Part shown: positions 44,750 through 53,700 of the stretch, piece by piece
How the letters are laid out: every line of letters starts with the position of its first letter
Position numbering within the stretch: the stretch's first letter is position 1
Assembly: GCA_019634955.1 (NCBI GenBank)
Contig: JAHCAK010000014.1
Location: 25,560-89,559 of the forward strand
Length of the DNA stretch: 64,000 nt
DNA from: Burkholderiales bacterium
Lineage (GTDB): Bacteria; Pseudomonadota; Gammaproteobacteria; Burkholderiales; Usitatibacteraceae
Reading direction: 5' to 3'
Notes under the pieces: generated by a model
The model's input: only the letters and a program-made list of their open reading frames with translations
The model's database searches: none
What the model was told of the DNA's origin: nothing
Translations under genes and position numbers: made by a program

Positions 44750-45172
44750 TCAGGCCTCCCCGATCGCGTTCACGTTGATGTCGTAGCCGCGCTTGCGGTA
44801 GAAGGCGAAGCGCGCGCGGGCGCGCTGCCTGTCCTCCTCGTCGGCGCCCACGACTTCCAGCAGGCGCTCGAAGGACGCGAAGAAGGGGGGCCACTCGTCG
44901 GCGAGGTTGAGCAGCACGTCGTGGTGGGGCAGGCCCTCGTCGCCGGCCGCCAGCACGACGGGCGTCTCCGCCGCGATGGCCTCGTGCGCGCGGCAATGCG
45001 GGACGAAGCCGGTGGCGGAGTAGGTCCACAACAGGCGGTCGAAGGCCGCGAGGACCTGCGGCTGGGGCGAATACACGACGAGCCGGCTGTCGCGCCCCGC
45101 GGCCTTGGCCGCGAGCCGGCAGGCGTAGCGCAGCTTGTCGTCGGCGTAGTGGTAGAAGTCGATGCGCGTCAC
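44750..45172 (-). CDS. holC: DNA polymerase III chi subunit
   Basis: This 140-residue clamp-loader accessory protein contacts SSB. It begins at GTG 45172, giving TRIDFYHYADDKLRYAC, the standard HolC N-terminus. PHHDVLLNLADEWPPFF and the closing GYDINVNAIG segment also fit the family. The start overlaps the pepA stop (GTGA), so translation is probably coupled. pepA-holC-valS is a conserved order. Confidence 0.92.
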   Translation of the reverse strand: MTRIDFYHYADDKLRYACRLAAKAAGRDSRLVVYSPQPQVLAAFDRLLWTYSATGFVPHCRAHEAIAAETPVVLAAGDEGLPHHDVLLNLADEWPPFFASFERLLEVVGADEEDRQRARARFAFYRKRGYDINVNAIGEA

Positions 45173-46659
45173 GCCGAGCGCCGCGTGAGGAAGTTGGCGA
45201 GGAGCGCCACGGGGCGGCCCGTCGCGCCCTTCTCGGTGCCGGACTTCCACGCGGTGCCGGCGATGTCCAGGTGCGCCCACGGGTAGGACTTGGCGAAGCG
45301 CTCGAGGAAGCAGGCCGCCGTGATGGCCCCGCCGGCGCGCGAGCCGATGTTGGGGATGTCGGCGAAGTTGGACTTGAGCGCCTCCTGGTAGTCATCCCAG
45401 AGCGGCAGGTGCCAGGCGCGGTCCCAGGAGGCCTCGCCGGCCTGCACCAGCTCGCGCGCGAGCGAGTCCGTGTTGGCGAAGAGGCCCGTGGCGACGTGGC
45501 CCAGCGCGATCACCATCGCGCCGGTGAGGGTGGCGATGTCCACGACCGCGGCGGGCTTGTAGCGCTCGGCCCAGGTCAGCGCGTCGCACAGGATGAGCCG
45601 CCCCTCGGCGTCGGTGTTGAGGATCTCGACCGTCTGGCCGGACATCGTCGTCACGATGTCGCCGGGCTTGACCGCGTTGCCGCCGGGCATGTTCTCCGTG
45701 GCCGGAACGACGCCCACGACGTTGAGCGGCAGCTTCATGAGCGCCACCGCCTTCATCGTGCCCAGCACGGAGGCGGCGCCGCACATGTCGAACTTCATCT
45801 CGTCCATCTCGGCGGCGGGCTTGAGCGAGATGCCGCCCGTGTCGAAGGTGACGCCCTTGCCGACGAGGACCACGGGGGCCTCGTCCTTCTTTCGCGCGCC
45901 GCGGTGCTCGAGGACGATGAGCCGCGGCGGCTGGCGGCTGCCGCGCGCCACGGCGAGGAAGGCGCCCATGCCGAGCTTCTCGAGTTCCTTCTCGCCCAGC
46001 ACCTCGCAGTGCAGGCCGTGGTGCTTCGCGAGGCTTTCGGCCTCGCCGGCAAGGTAGGCCGGCGTGCAGACGTTGGCGGGGAGGTTGCCGAGGTCGCGCG
46101 CGAGGCGCACGCCCTCCGCGATCGCCATCGCGCGGGCGGCGGCGGCTTCGCCCTCGGCGATGTCGCCGCGGCGCGCCACGTGCAGCGTGACCTTGCGCAG
46201 CGCCCGCTTCGTCTCGGCGGGCTTGCTCTTCATGCGGTCGAACCGGTAGACGCCCTCCATGATGCCCAGCACGGCCTGCTCGACCTTGAAGGCCGTGTCG
46301 CGCTTGCGCAGCCCCAGGTCGGTGAGGTAGAAGGTGGCGTCGGTGGCCCCCGTGGCGCGCAGCGCCTTGATCGCGGTGTCGATGGCCCGGCGATAGGCGG
46401 ACTCGCCCATCTCGCGCTCCTTGCCGAGGCCGACGAGGAGCACCCGGTCGCTCGGCAGCCCGGTGACGCAGTGAAGGAGCACCGTCGTGCCGGCCTTGCC
46501 GTCGTGATCGCCGCGGCGAAGCACGTCCGAAAGGAACCCCTTGGCCGCGCGGTCGATGTCCCGGGCGGATGCGCTGAGCTTGCGGCCCTCGAAGACCCCG
46601 ACCACGACGCAACCGGTGCGCTGCTTTTCGGGGCTGCCGCTCTTTATGCTAAATTCCAT
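45169..46659 (-). CDS. pepA: Leucyl aminopeptidase PepA
   Basis: This 496-residue M17 peptidase removes N-terminal residues from peptides using two metals. The hallmark NTDAEGRL is present, with metal ligands in KGVTFDTGGISLKPA and DMCGAASVLG. It is the first gene of the pepA-holC-(small protein)-valS run. CAGGA precedes the ATG and a strong promoter lies at 46697-46726. Confidence 0.96.
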   Translation of the reverse strand: MEFSIKSGSPEKQRTGCVVVGVFEGRKLSASARDIDRAAKGFLSDVLRRGDHDGKAGTTVLLHCVTGLPSDRVLLVGLGKEREMGESAYRRAIDTAIKALRATGATDATFYLTDLGLRKRDTAFKVEQAVLGIMEGVYRFDRMKSKPAETKRALRKVTLHVARRGDIAEGEAAAARAMAIAEGVRLARDLGNLPANVCTPAYLAGEAESLAKHHGLHCEVLGEKELEKLGMGAFLAVARGSRQPPRLIVLEHRGARKKDEAPVVLVGKGVTFDTGGISLKPAAEMDEMKFDMCGAASVLGTMKAVALMKLPLNVVGVVPATENMPGGNAVKPGDIVTTMSGQTVEILNTDAEGRLILCDALTWAERYKPAAVVDIATLTGAMVIALGHVATGLFANTDSLARELVQAGEASWDRAWHLPLWDDYQEALKSNFADIPNIGSRAGGAITAACFLERFAKSYPWAHLDIAGTAWKSGTEKGATGRPVALLANFLTRRSA

Positions 46660-46696
46660 TTGTTTTCCTGTACTTGGGCGCGCGCGCCAGACGGCG

Positions 46697-46726
46697 ATTA
46701 TCGCCGTTCCGGGTGCCCCAAGTCAA
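46697..46726 (-). promoter_or_regulatory. Probable sigma-70 promoter of pepA
   Basis: On the minus strand, TTGACT (46726-46721) and GATAAT (46702-46697) are 18 bp apart. The start would be near 46690, about 30 bases before the pepA ATG. The divergent lptF promoter must lie in the same 123-bp gap, but I could not define it. Confidence 0.65.
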
Positions 46727-46782
46727 AGCGAGCCGACCCCTTCCTACTTACTTATGAAATACTGTCGGCTCGTTCCTCGACC

Positions 46783-47865
46783 ATGATTTTCGAGCGCAGC
46801 CTCATCCGCGAATTCAGCCTGGTGGCGCTCGCCGTGGTCGCCGTGCTGCTGGCGCTCATCCTCACGCGGCTCCTCATCCTGCTGCTCGGCAAGGCCGCCG
46901 GCGGCGAGGTGCTGCCCGAGGCGGTGATCGGGCTCATCGCCTTCGGCGTGCTCGCCTACATGCCGGTCCTGCTCTCGATCGCGGCTTTCGTGGCGGTGCT
47001 GCTCACGCTCACGAGGAGCTTCCGGGACAGCGAGATGACCGTGTGGTTCACCTCGGGGCTCTCGATCGCGGCCTGGGTGAAGCCGGTGCTGCGCTTCGCG
47101 CTGCCGATGGCGGCCGTGTGCGGCGTGCTGTCGCTCGCCATTGCACCGTGGTCGGAGTCGCAGAGCCGCGAATACCGCCGGCTGCTCGAGAGCCGCGACG
47201 AGGTCTCCGCCGTGACGCCGGGCGTGTTCCGCGAGTCGCGTCAGGCCGACCGGGTCTTCTTCGTCGACAAGCTCTCGGAGCGCGACGACGTGGTGAACAA
47301 CGTGTTCGTCCAGTCCACCCACGGCGGGCGGCTCGGGGTGATGGTCGCGCAGAAGGGCTTCATCGAGACGGCGGAGAACGGCGACCGCTTCGTGGTTCTG
47401 GTGAACGGCCGCCGCTACGAGGGCGCGCCGGGCACGCTCGACTACCGCACCGTGGACTTCGACCGCTACCTCCTGCGCATCGAGCCCAAGGAGGCCAAGA
47501 AGGACGCGACGCCGCCGGCAAAGGCTCTGGGCACGCTGGAGCTGCTGGGCGACCCCACGCCGCACAACATCGCCGAACTTCACTGGCGGGTGGCGCTGCC
47601 CTTCTCGGTGCTGCTCATGGCGCTCTTCGCGGTGCCGCTTTCCTTCGTGAACCCGCGCACGGGCCGGTCCTGGAACCTGGTGCTGGCCGTGCTCGCCTAC
47701 GCTCTCTACAACAACCTGCTCTCGATCTTCCAGGCCTGGACGGCGCAGGGCAAGGTGCCCACGTGGGTGGGGCTGTGGCCGGTGCACTTCGCCGTGGTGG
47801 CCGTGCTGGCCTACCTGCTGTCGCGGCAGATGGTGTCGCGGCGCTGGTTCATGCCCGGGCGCTAG
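46783..47865 (+). CDS. lptF: LPS export ABC transporter permease LptF
   Basis: This 360-residue inner-membrane permease has three N-terminal and three C-terminal membrane helices around a periplasmic beta-jellyroll (about 125-255). FERSLIREFSLVALAVVAVLL and SFVNPRTGRSWNLVLAVLAY fit the YjgP/LptF family. It takes LPS from the inner membrane to LptC with LptG and LptB. It is divergent from pepA, the usual arrangement, but lptG does not follow; a tRNA gene does. Confidence 0.93.
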   Translation: MIFERSLIREFSLVALAVVAVLLALILTRLLILLLGKAAGGEVLPEAVIGLIAFGVLAYMPVLLSIAAFVAVLLTLTRSFRDSEMTVWFTSGLSIAAWVKPVLRFALPMAAVCGVLSLAIAPWSESQSREYRRLLESRDEVSAVTPGVFRESRQADRVFFVDKLSERDDVVNNVFVQSTHGGRLGVMVAQKGFIETAENGDRFVVLVNGRRYEGAPGTLDYRTVDFDRYLLRIEPKEAKKDATPPAKALGTLELLGDPTPHNIAELHWRVALPFSVLLMALFAVPLSFVNPRTGRSWNLVLAVLAYALYNNLLSIFQAWTAQGKVPTWVGLWPVHFAVVAVLAYLLSRQMVSRRWFMPGR

Positions 47866-47895
47866 CGGGGGTTCGCCCGCGGGCGGCCGCCACGG

Positions 47896-47901
47896 TATAA
47901 T
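47896..47901 (+). promoter_or_regulatory. -10 box of the tRNA-Ser promoter
   Basis: A perfect TATAAT is followed at once by a GC-rich discriminator (CGCGGGC), the pattern of stringently controlled stable-RNA promoters. The -35 is weak (TTCGCC at 47872-47877, 18-bp spacer). The start would be about 35 bases before the tRNA. Confidence 0.6.
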
Positions 47902-47942
47902 CGCGGGCTTTCCGGCAACGGGAAGACGCTTCAAGGATCCAC

Positions 47943-48033
47943 GGAGAGGTGGATGAGCGGTTTAAGTCGCACGCCTGGAAAGCGTGTTTAGGTTAACAGC
48001 CTAACGCGGGTTCGAATCCCGCCCTCTCCGCCA
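47943..48033 (+). tRNA. tRNA-Ser(GGA)
   Basis: This 91-nt class II tRNA has acceptor stem GGAGAGG / CCTCTCC, discriminator G and an encoded CCA (48031-48033). The anticodon stem is CACGC / GCGTG with loop CTGGAAA, giving anticodon GGA at 47977-47979 (reads UCC and UCU). It also has a long variable arm and the T-arm GGGTTCGAATCCC. Confidence 0.97.
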
Positions 48034-48058
48034 GAATTCCCCACCGCCCGAGGCCCCG

Positions 48059-48424
48059 TTGGAACCGACGATCTTCCGGCCCGACCCCCGGAGCGAGCAT
48101 CCCACTGCGGAACGCTGCGCCATCCTCGAATCGTGGAACCGCCCCGAGGACCCCGCCGTCTCCATCGCGCGGGCGCGCGTGGCGCCGGGGGTCGCGACCC
48201 GGCCGCACCGGCTTCGCGGCGTCATCGAGCGCTACGTGATCCTCGCCGGGCAGGGCGCGGTGCGCGTGGGCGAGGCGCCGGAGGCGACCGTGGGCCCCGG
48301 CGACGTCGTCGCGATCCCGGCCGGCGTGGCGCAGTCGATCCGCAACACCGGCGCGCAGGACCTCGTGTTCCACTGCGTCTGCACGCCGCGTTTCACGCCC
48401 GATTGCTACGAATCCCTCGACTGA
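48059..48424 (+). CDS. Cupin-domain protein
   Basis: This protein of about 121 residues has a single cupin barrel. Metal-binding-type elements appear as RPHRLRGVIERYVILAGQGAV and GPGDVVAIPAGVAQSIRNTG. The start is uncertain: TTG 48059 gives the full barrel, and no nearby ATG is available. It lies 26 bp after the tRNA and 19 bp before the FKBP gene. The ligand is unknown. The first histidine is followed by arginine where many cupins have a second histidine, so metal binding is not assured. Confidence 0.72.
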   Translation: MEPTIFRPDPRSEHPTAERCAILESWNRPEDPAVSIARARVAPGVATRPHRLRGVIERYVILAGQGAVRVGEAPEATVGPGDVVAIPAGVAQSIRNTGAQDLVFHCVCTPRFTPDCYESLD

Positions 48425-48442
48425 AAACCCTGGAGAGCAGAG

Positions 48443-48787
48443 ATGGCCGAACTCAAGAAGATCGACGTGGTGGTTGGCACCGGCGCAGAGGCGCGGCCGG
48501 GCATGGTGAAGGTCCACTACACCGGGTGGCTGCACGACCCGGCGCAGCCCGACGGCCACGGGCGGAAGTTCGACAGCTCCGTCGACCGGGGCCAGCCGTT
48601 CGACTTCCGCCTCGGCGCCGGCCAGGTGATCCGCGGCTGGGACGAGGGCGTGGCCGGCATGAAGGTGGGCGGCAAGCGCACGCTCGTCATTCCGCCCGAG
48701 ATGGGCTACGGCTCGCGCGGCGCGGGCGGCGTCATACCCCCGAACGCGACGCTCGTCTTCGACGTCGAGCTGCTCGACGCGCACTGA
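48443..48787 (+). CDS. FKBP-type peptidyl-prolyl cis-trans isomerase
   Basis: This 114-residue single-domain FKBP has [48 protein letters not shown] and [28 protein letters not shown]. It is complete across the active site and has no signal peptide, so it is cytoplasmic. GAGAGCAGAG precedes the ATG. The stop overlaps the acetyltransferase start (TGATG). Confidence 0.95.
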   Translation: MAELKKIDVVVGTGAEARPGMVKVHYTGWLHDPAQPDGHGRKFDSSVDRGQPFDFRLGAGQVIRGWDEGVAGMKVGGKRTLVIPPEMGYGSRGAGGVIPPNATLVFDVELLDAH

Positions 48788-49317
48788 TGCCGGCAGCCGG
48801 CGGGGCGCCTTTCGTCCTCGAGACGCCGCGCCTCGCACTGCGGCGCTTCACGCGGGAGGACGCGGACTTCATCCTCGAGCTGGTGAACGACCCGTCCTGG
48901 ATCCGCTTCATCGGCGACAGGGGCGTGCACTCGCTGGAAGACGCCCGCCGCTACCTCGAGGCGGGGCCGATGCGACACTACGAGAAGCACGGCTTCGGCC
49001 TCTGGGCCGTGGAGCGCAAGCCGGATGGCGAGCGCCTGGGCATGTGCGGGCTCGTCAAGCGCGACCAGCTCGCGCACGTCGACCTGGGATTCGCCTTCCT
49101 TCCGCGCCACCGGACGCGGGGATACGCCCGCGAGTCCGCCAAAGGCGTGCTGGCCCACGCGCGGGACGCGCTCCGATTGACCCGCCTCGTCGCCATCACC
49201 ATGCCGGCCAACGACGCCTCGGCGCGCCTTCTCGGCAAGCTCGGCTTCGTGCTCGAGGACACGCTCGAGTGGACGCCGGGCGATCCGGTCCACCTCTACG
49301 GCTGGTCCGCGGCCTGA
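48787..49317 (+). CDS. GNAT acetyltransferase (RimJ/RimL type)
   Basis: This 176-residue protein starts with FVLETPRLALRRFTREDADF, typical of the RimJ/RimL group. The acetyl-CoA segment is HRTRGYARESAKGVL and the closing part NDASARLLGKLGFVLE. Such proteins acetylate N-termini or small amines; the substrate is unknown. It overlaps the FKBP gene by one base and ends 13 bp from the convergent hydrolase gene. Confidence 0.87.
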   Translation: MPAAGGAPFVLETPRLALRRFTREDADFILELVNDPSWIRFIGDRGVHSLEDARRYLEAGPMRHYEKHGFGLWAVERKPDGERLGMCGLVKRDQLAHVDLGFAFLPRHRTRGYARESAKGVLAHARDALRLTRLVAITMPANDASARLLGKLGFVLEDTLEWTPGDPVHLYGWSAA

Positions 49318-49330
49318 GGGCCGCGGCGGT

Positions 49331-50644
49331 TCAGCTGGCGGCCTGGCGCCGCAGCCAGTCCGCGGTCGCCTCGAGCACGGCGGGCTCGAACTCGCCGGGG
49401 CCCCGGCGCGCCAGGCTCTGCTGCATCGTAGGAGCCCTGGACAGCCCGTGGTCCATCCCCTCGATCACCTGCAGCGTCGCGCGCCCTGCCCGGAATCCGT
49501 TGATCATCTCCACGAGGTAGGGCGATTCCGCCACCGTCGCGACCCAGTCGGAGGTGCCGATCACCACGAGCACCGGCGAATCGACCGCCCGCCACGCCTC
49601 GCCCGGGTTGAGCGCCGCCCACTGCCGCATGAAGGCGAGGGGCGCGGGGAACCGGATCTCCTCGCGGCACGCCGGCATGCGGGCGTGCAGGTCCTGCGGC
49701 GCCTCGCGGGACACGAGCGCCGCGTAGTTGCAGCGCAGGACGCGCGCCAGGTGGCGATCCGCCTCGTCGAAGGGCATGCCCCGCATCAGCGCCTGCCGGC
49801 GGCGCGTCTCCAGCAGGTATTCCATGAACGGCTTGGCGGCCGTGTTGATCACGACCACGCCCTTCACCGCCTCCTCGCGCTCGATGAGCGGCGCTTCCAC
49901 GCCGCCGATGCTCAGGCCGACGATGAACACCCTGCTCGCGTCCACGCGCGGGTCCGCCTTCAGGGCGCGCAGGCCCGCCACGTAGCCGCGGACTTCGGCG
50001 GCCATGTCTGCCTGGGGACTGGAGCAGGCGGGACCCTGGCTGTCGCCTTCGCCGGACTTCTCCACGCGCATCGTGACGAAACCCGCCCGCGTGAGGCCGT
50101 AGAGCAGCTGCGCGACGTTGTCCCTCGGATCCGCGATCTCCTGCGAGAAGCAACCCACCCCGGTCACGAAGAGCACGGCGGGCCGGCGCGACGGCCCGGG
50201 GGCGCGGGGCACGGTCACGAGCGTGCGCCGCAGGTGTCCGTCCACCTTCACGGCGCCGTAGTCGACATCGAGATCCGGCGCGCTCTCCGGGGGGCGCGGC
50301 TTCACCGCCACCTCCAGCCGCAGGGGATCGCCTGCGCGCAGCACGTCCAGCGCGGCGACATCACCACCACGCAATTGCCTGGCGGCGGCGACGAACTCTT
50401 CCGTCGTGGTCACGCGGCGCCCGCCGATCGCCTTGATCACGTCGCCGGACCGCACGCCGGCTTGCCTCGCGGAGCCGCCGTCGACGAGCGCCCGCACCGC
50501 GAGCCCCGGAGCCTGTGGAGCGCCGGCGGGCAGCCCCTCCACCTGCACACCGAGAAAGCCGGGGCGGCGCAGCCCGTCGGCGGAAGCGCCGGGAGCGGTC
50601 GCGCAGGCGATTGCCACGAGGGAGGCGGGCAGCAGTCGATTCAT
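49331..50644 (-). CDS. Exported PDZ-domain alpha/beta hydrolase
   Basis: This 437-residue protein has a signal peptide (MNRLLPASLVAIACATAPGASA). A PDZ domain follows at about 28-118 (GFLGVQVEGLP, GSARQAGVRSGDVIKAIGG). Next comes an alpha/beta hydrolase (about 140-437) with nucleophile elbow GLSIGG, a later acid in VIGTSDWVA and the histidine in GMDHGLS. The catalytic triad therefore looks complete. It probably acts in the periplasm on a peptide or ester. PDZ plus hydrolase fusion is uncommon. The flanking genes give no clue. Confidence 0.82.
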   Translation of the reverse strand: MNRLLPASLVAIACATAPGASADGLRRPGFLGVQVEGLPAGAPQAPGLAVRALVDGGSARQAGVRSGDVIKAIGGRRVTTTEEFVAAARQLRGGDVAALDVLRAGDPLRLEVAVKPRPPESAPDLDVDYGAVKVDGHLRRTLVTVPRAPGPSRRPAVLFVTGVGCFSQEIADPRDNVAQLLYGLTRAGFVTMRVEKSGEGDSQGPACSSPQADMAAEVRGYVAGLRALKADPRVDASRVFIVGLSIGGVEAPLIEREEAVKGVVVINTAAKPFMEYLLETRRRQALMRGMPFDEADRHLARVLRCNYAALVSREAPQDLHARMPACREEIRFPAPLAFMRQWAALNPGEAWRAVDSPVLVVIGTSDWVATVAESPYLVEMINGFRAGRATLQVIEGMDHGLSRAPTMQQSLARRGPGEFEPAVLEATADWLRRQAAS

Positions 50645-50756
50645 GGGCGGTTCCGGTTCGCGGGGTGCGGCGCATTGTCGCCTGGCCCGCGCGAGCGGTC
50701 GTTTACCGAGTGTTGCGGCGCCCCCGGATTCCCCTTCGGCGGCGCCCGCCGCCCGA

Positions 50757-53700
50757 TCAGGCCACCGCGCGCGCCCCCAGGCGCTTCAGGCACCGGTCGA
50801 TCCACAGCGCCGTGAGCTTCTCCTGCACCGCGTTCTGCCCCAGCCGCTCGCGCAGCCCCGGGAAGTCGACGCGATCGAGTTCCTGGTCCTGGTTGAAGCA
50901 CGAGAAGACGTAGCTCACCTTCCCGGTCGCCGGGTCGCGGTGCGGCTGCAGGCACTGCGCGCAGATCTCCTTCATCATGCACTGCATCGGCGAGTTGATG
51001 GAGCCGATGGCCACGTGCGATGCCTTGAGGTGTGGCGCGAGCACGCCGTGGCGCGCGCGCGCCACGGCCGCCATCATCGCGTCGGAGCCGATCACGACGA
51101 GGCGGTCGGCGTCCTTCAGCGCGATCGTCGCCGGGCCCAGCCGGCCCTCGGCGTGCGCCATCATCGCCTCCACGATGTTGCCGTGGAATGACTTGTCCTG
51201 CGGCCGGCCCGGCGCGAATCCCGGCGACTCGTCGCAGCACCACACCACCTCGTCGGCCGCGGCCTCGATCTGCCCGACCTTGTAGCGGTCGATCGCCTTC
51301 TTGTAGCCGGCGAAGTAGAGCACCCTCGAGCCGGCCTCGCGAAGCGCCGCGCCGATGGAGAAAAGGACCGCGTTGCCGAGCCCTCCGCCCGCGAGCACCA
51401 CGGTCTCGCCGCCGGGCGTCTCGGTCGGGGAGCCGGTCGGGCCCATCAGGACAACCGGCTCGCCGGGCTTGAGGAGCGCGCACAGGTCGCTCGAGCCGCC
51501 CATCTCCAGGACGATGGTGGAGACGAGCCCCCGGTCCCGGTCCACCCACGCGCCCGTGAGCGCGAGCCCCTCCATCGCGAGGCGCGTGCCTTCCACCTTC
51601 GGCGCGAGCGTCTCGAAGTTCTGCAGCCGGAAGAACTGGCCCGGCCGGAACTGGCGCGCAGCCTGCGGCGCGTGGACCACCACCTCGACGATCGTCGGCG
51701 TGAGCCGCTCGACGCGGTGCACGCGGGCGCGAAGCAGGCCGTTGAGCTGCCCGAGGAACGCGGCCGACTCCGCCGCAGGGCGCGCCGGCCGGCGCTCGAG
51801 CACGCGGCTCACCACCGGGTAGCCCAGCTTGGCGGAGCCCATCGCCTTCACGACGTTCCCGGAGAACGAGGGGTGCAGGTCGCCGAAGAAGCTCATGTAG
51901 CGGTCGTCCGCGTCGCGGTAGAGCAGGACGTGGGGGGTGGCGGGCTTGGACGAGCGCTCGGGCGAGACGGGGTTGCCCTCGTCGTCGACCGCGCGGAAAA
52001 ACCGCCCGTCGAGCACGAAGTGGCCGGCGTCCTCGCGCGCGAGGACGGTATTGGGCTGCGTGCCGGCGGCCACGAGGATGCTGCGCGCCGGGAGGGCGTG
52101 CTCTCGCTCGCCGGCCTCGCCGGAGGACTTCACCACGAGCGCGGACGCGTGGCCGAAGCGGTCGATCTCCACCCGCACCGGCGTGAGGCCCTCGGCGAAG
52201 CGAATGCCCTCCTCGAGGGCCTTCTCGATCTCCTCGTGGTTGAGCGTGTAGCTGGGGCTGTCGACCATGCGCTTGCGGTAGGCGATGGTGGAGCCGCCCC
52301 AGGCCTGCAGCAACTCCAGCACGCGGGCGTCGCGGCCCTCGCGGGATGCGGCCGCGCGCTCGGCGCGGATGGCGCGGGCATGGGCGATGAACTCGCCGGC
52401 GATCTCGCGCTCCTCCTCCCGCCACGCGGCCCGCACGCGCGCCTCCCCGAGCTCGGCCGCGAGCGCCTCGTAGCGCGCCAGGAACTTTTCCACCTGGACC
52501 GGGTAGTACGCGAGCGACTCGGTCGCCGTGTCGATGGCGGTGAGGCCGCCGCCCACCACGACGATGGGCAGGCGCAGCTGCATGTTGGCGATGGTGTCCG
52601 CGCGCGCCGCGCCGGTGAGCTGCAGGGCCATGAGGAAGTCGGACGCCGTGCGCACGCCGCGCGCCAGGCCGTTGGGGAGGTCCAGCACGGTGGGCTTTCC
52701 CGCCCCCGCCGCGAGCGCGATGTGGTCGAAGCCCATCTCGAAGGCCTGCTCCGCCGTGATCGTTCCGCCGAAGCGCACGCCGCCGAAGAGGGCGAACTGG
52801 CTGCGGCGCTCCACGAGGAGGCGGGCGATCTTGAGGAAGTTCTTGTCCCAGCGGACCGTGATGCCGTACTCGGCCACGCCGCCGAACCCGGCCATCACGC
52901 GGTCGTCGAGGGGCTCGCGCAGCGACTCGACGTCGCGGACGGGCTGGAACGGCACGCGCCGGCCGCCGGCATCCACTCCCGAGAGGGAAGGCGAGAGCGG
53001 CTCGATCTTGAGGCCGTCGATGCCCACCACGGTGTGCCCGTCGTTCATCAGGTGGTGCGCGGTCGTGAAGCCCGCCGGGCCCATGCCGACCATGAGGATG
53101 CGCTTGCCGGTGAGCGCCCGCGGCACCGGGCGCCGCAGGCTGAGCGGGTTCCAGCGCGTGAGGAGCGAGTAGATCTCGAAGCCCCACGGCAGGCCCAGCA
53201 CGTCCTTGAGCGTGCGCGTCTCCGCCTGCGGGATGTTCACCGGGTCCTGGCGCTGGTAGATGCACGACTTCATGCAGTCGTTGCAGATGCGGTGCCCGGT
53301 CGAGCAGACGATCGCGTTGTCCACCGTGATCATCGCCAGCGCGCCGATCGGCACCGCCTCGGTCTTGAGCTTGTGGAACTCCGAGATGCGCTCTTCCAGG
53401 GGGCAGCCGGGCAGGGGCACGCCGAAGGGGCTCTTCTTGAACGCGGCCCGGCCGGATTCGTCGGCCTTCTCCTTCAGGCCCTTCGAGCAGGAGTCCTTCC
53501 CCTGCTCGTGGCAGATGATGCAGTAGTGCGCCTCGCCGAGGCCGCCCACGAGGCTCGTGCCGGGGTCGGTGAGGGCGAAGCCGTCGCGCCGGCGCACGTG
53601 GTGCAGCGTGTGGACCGCGTAGCCGGCCGAGGCGTCGGTGTCGACGGGCACGAGGGCCATGGGCTCCACTTTCTGCGGCGGCTTGAAGAGTACGCCCGAG

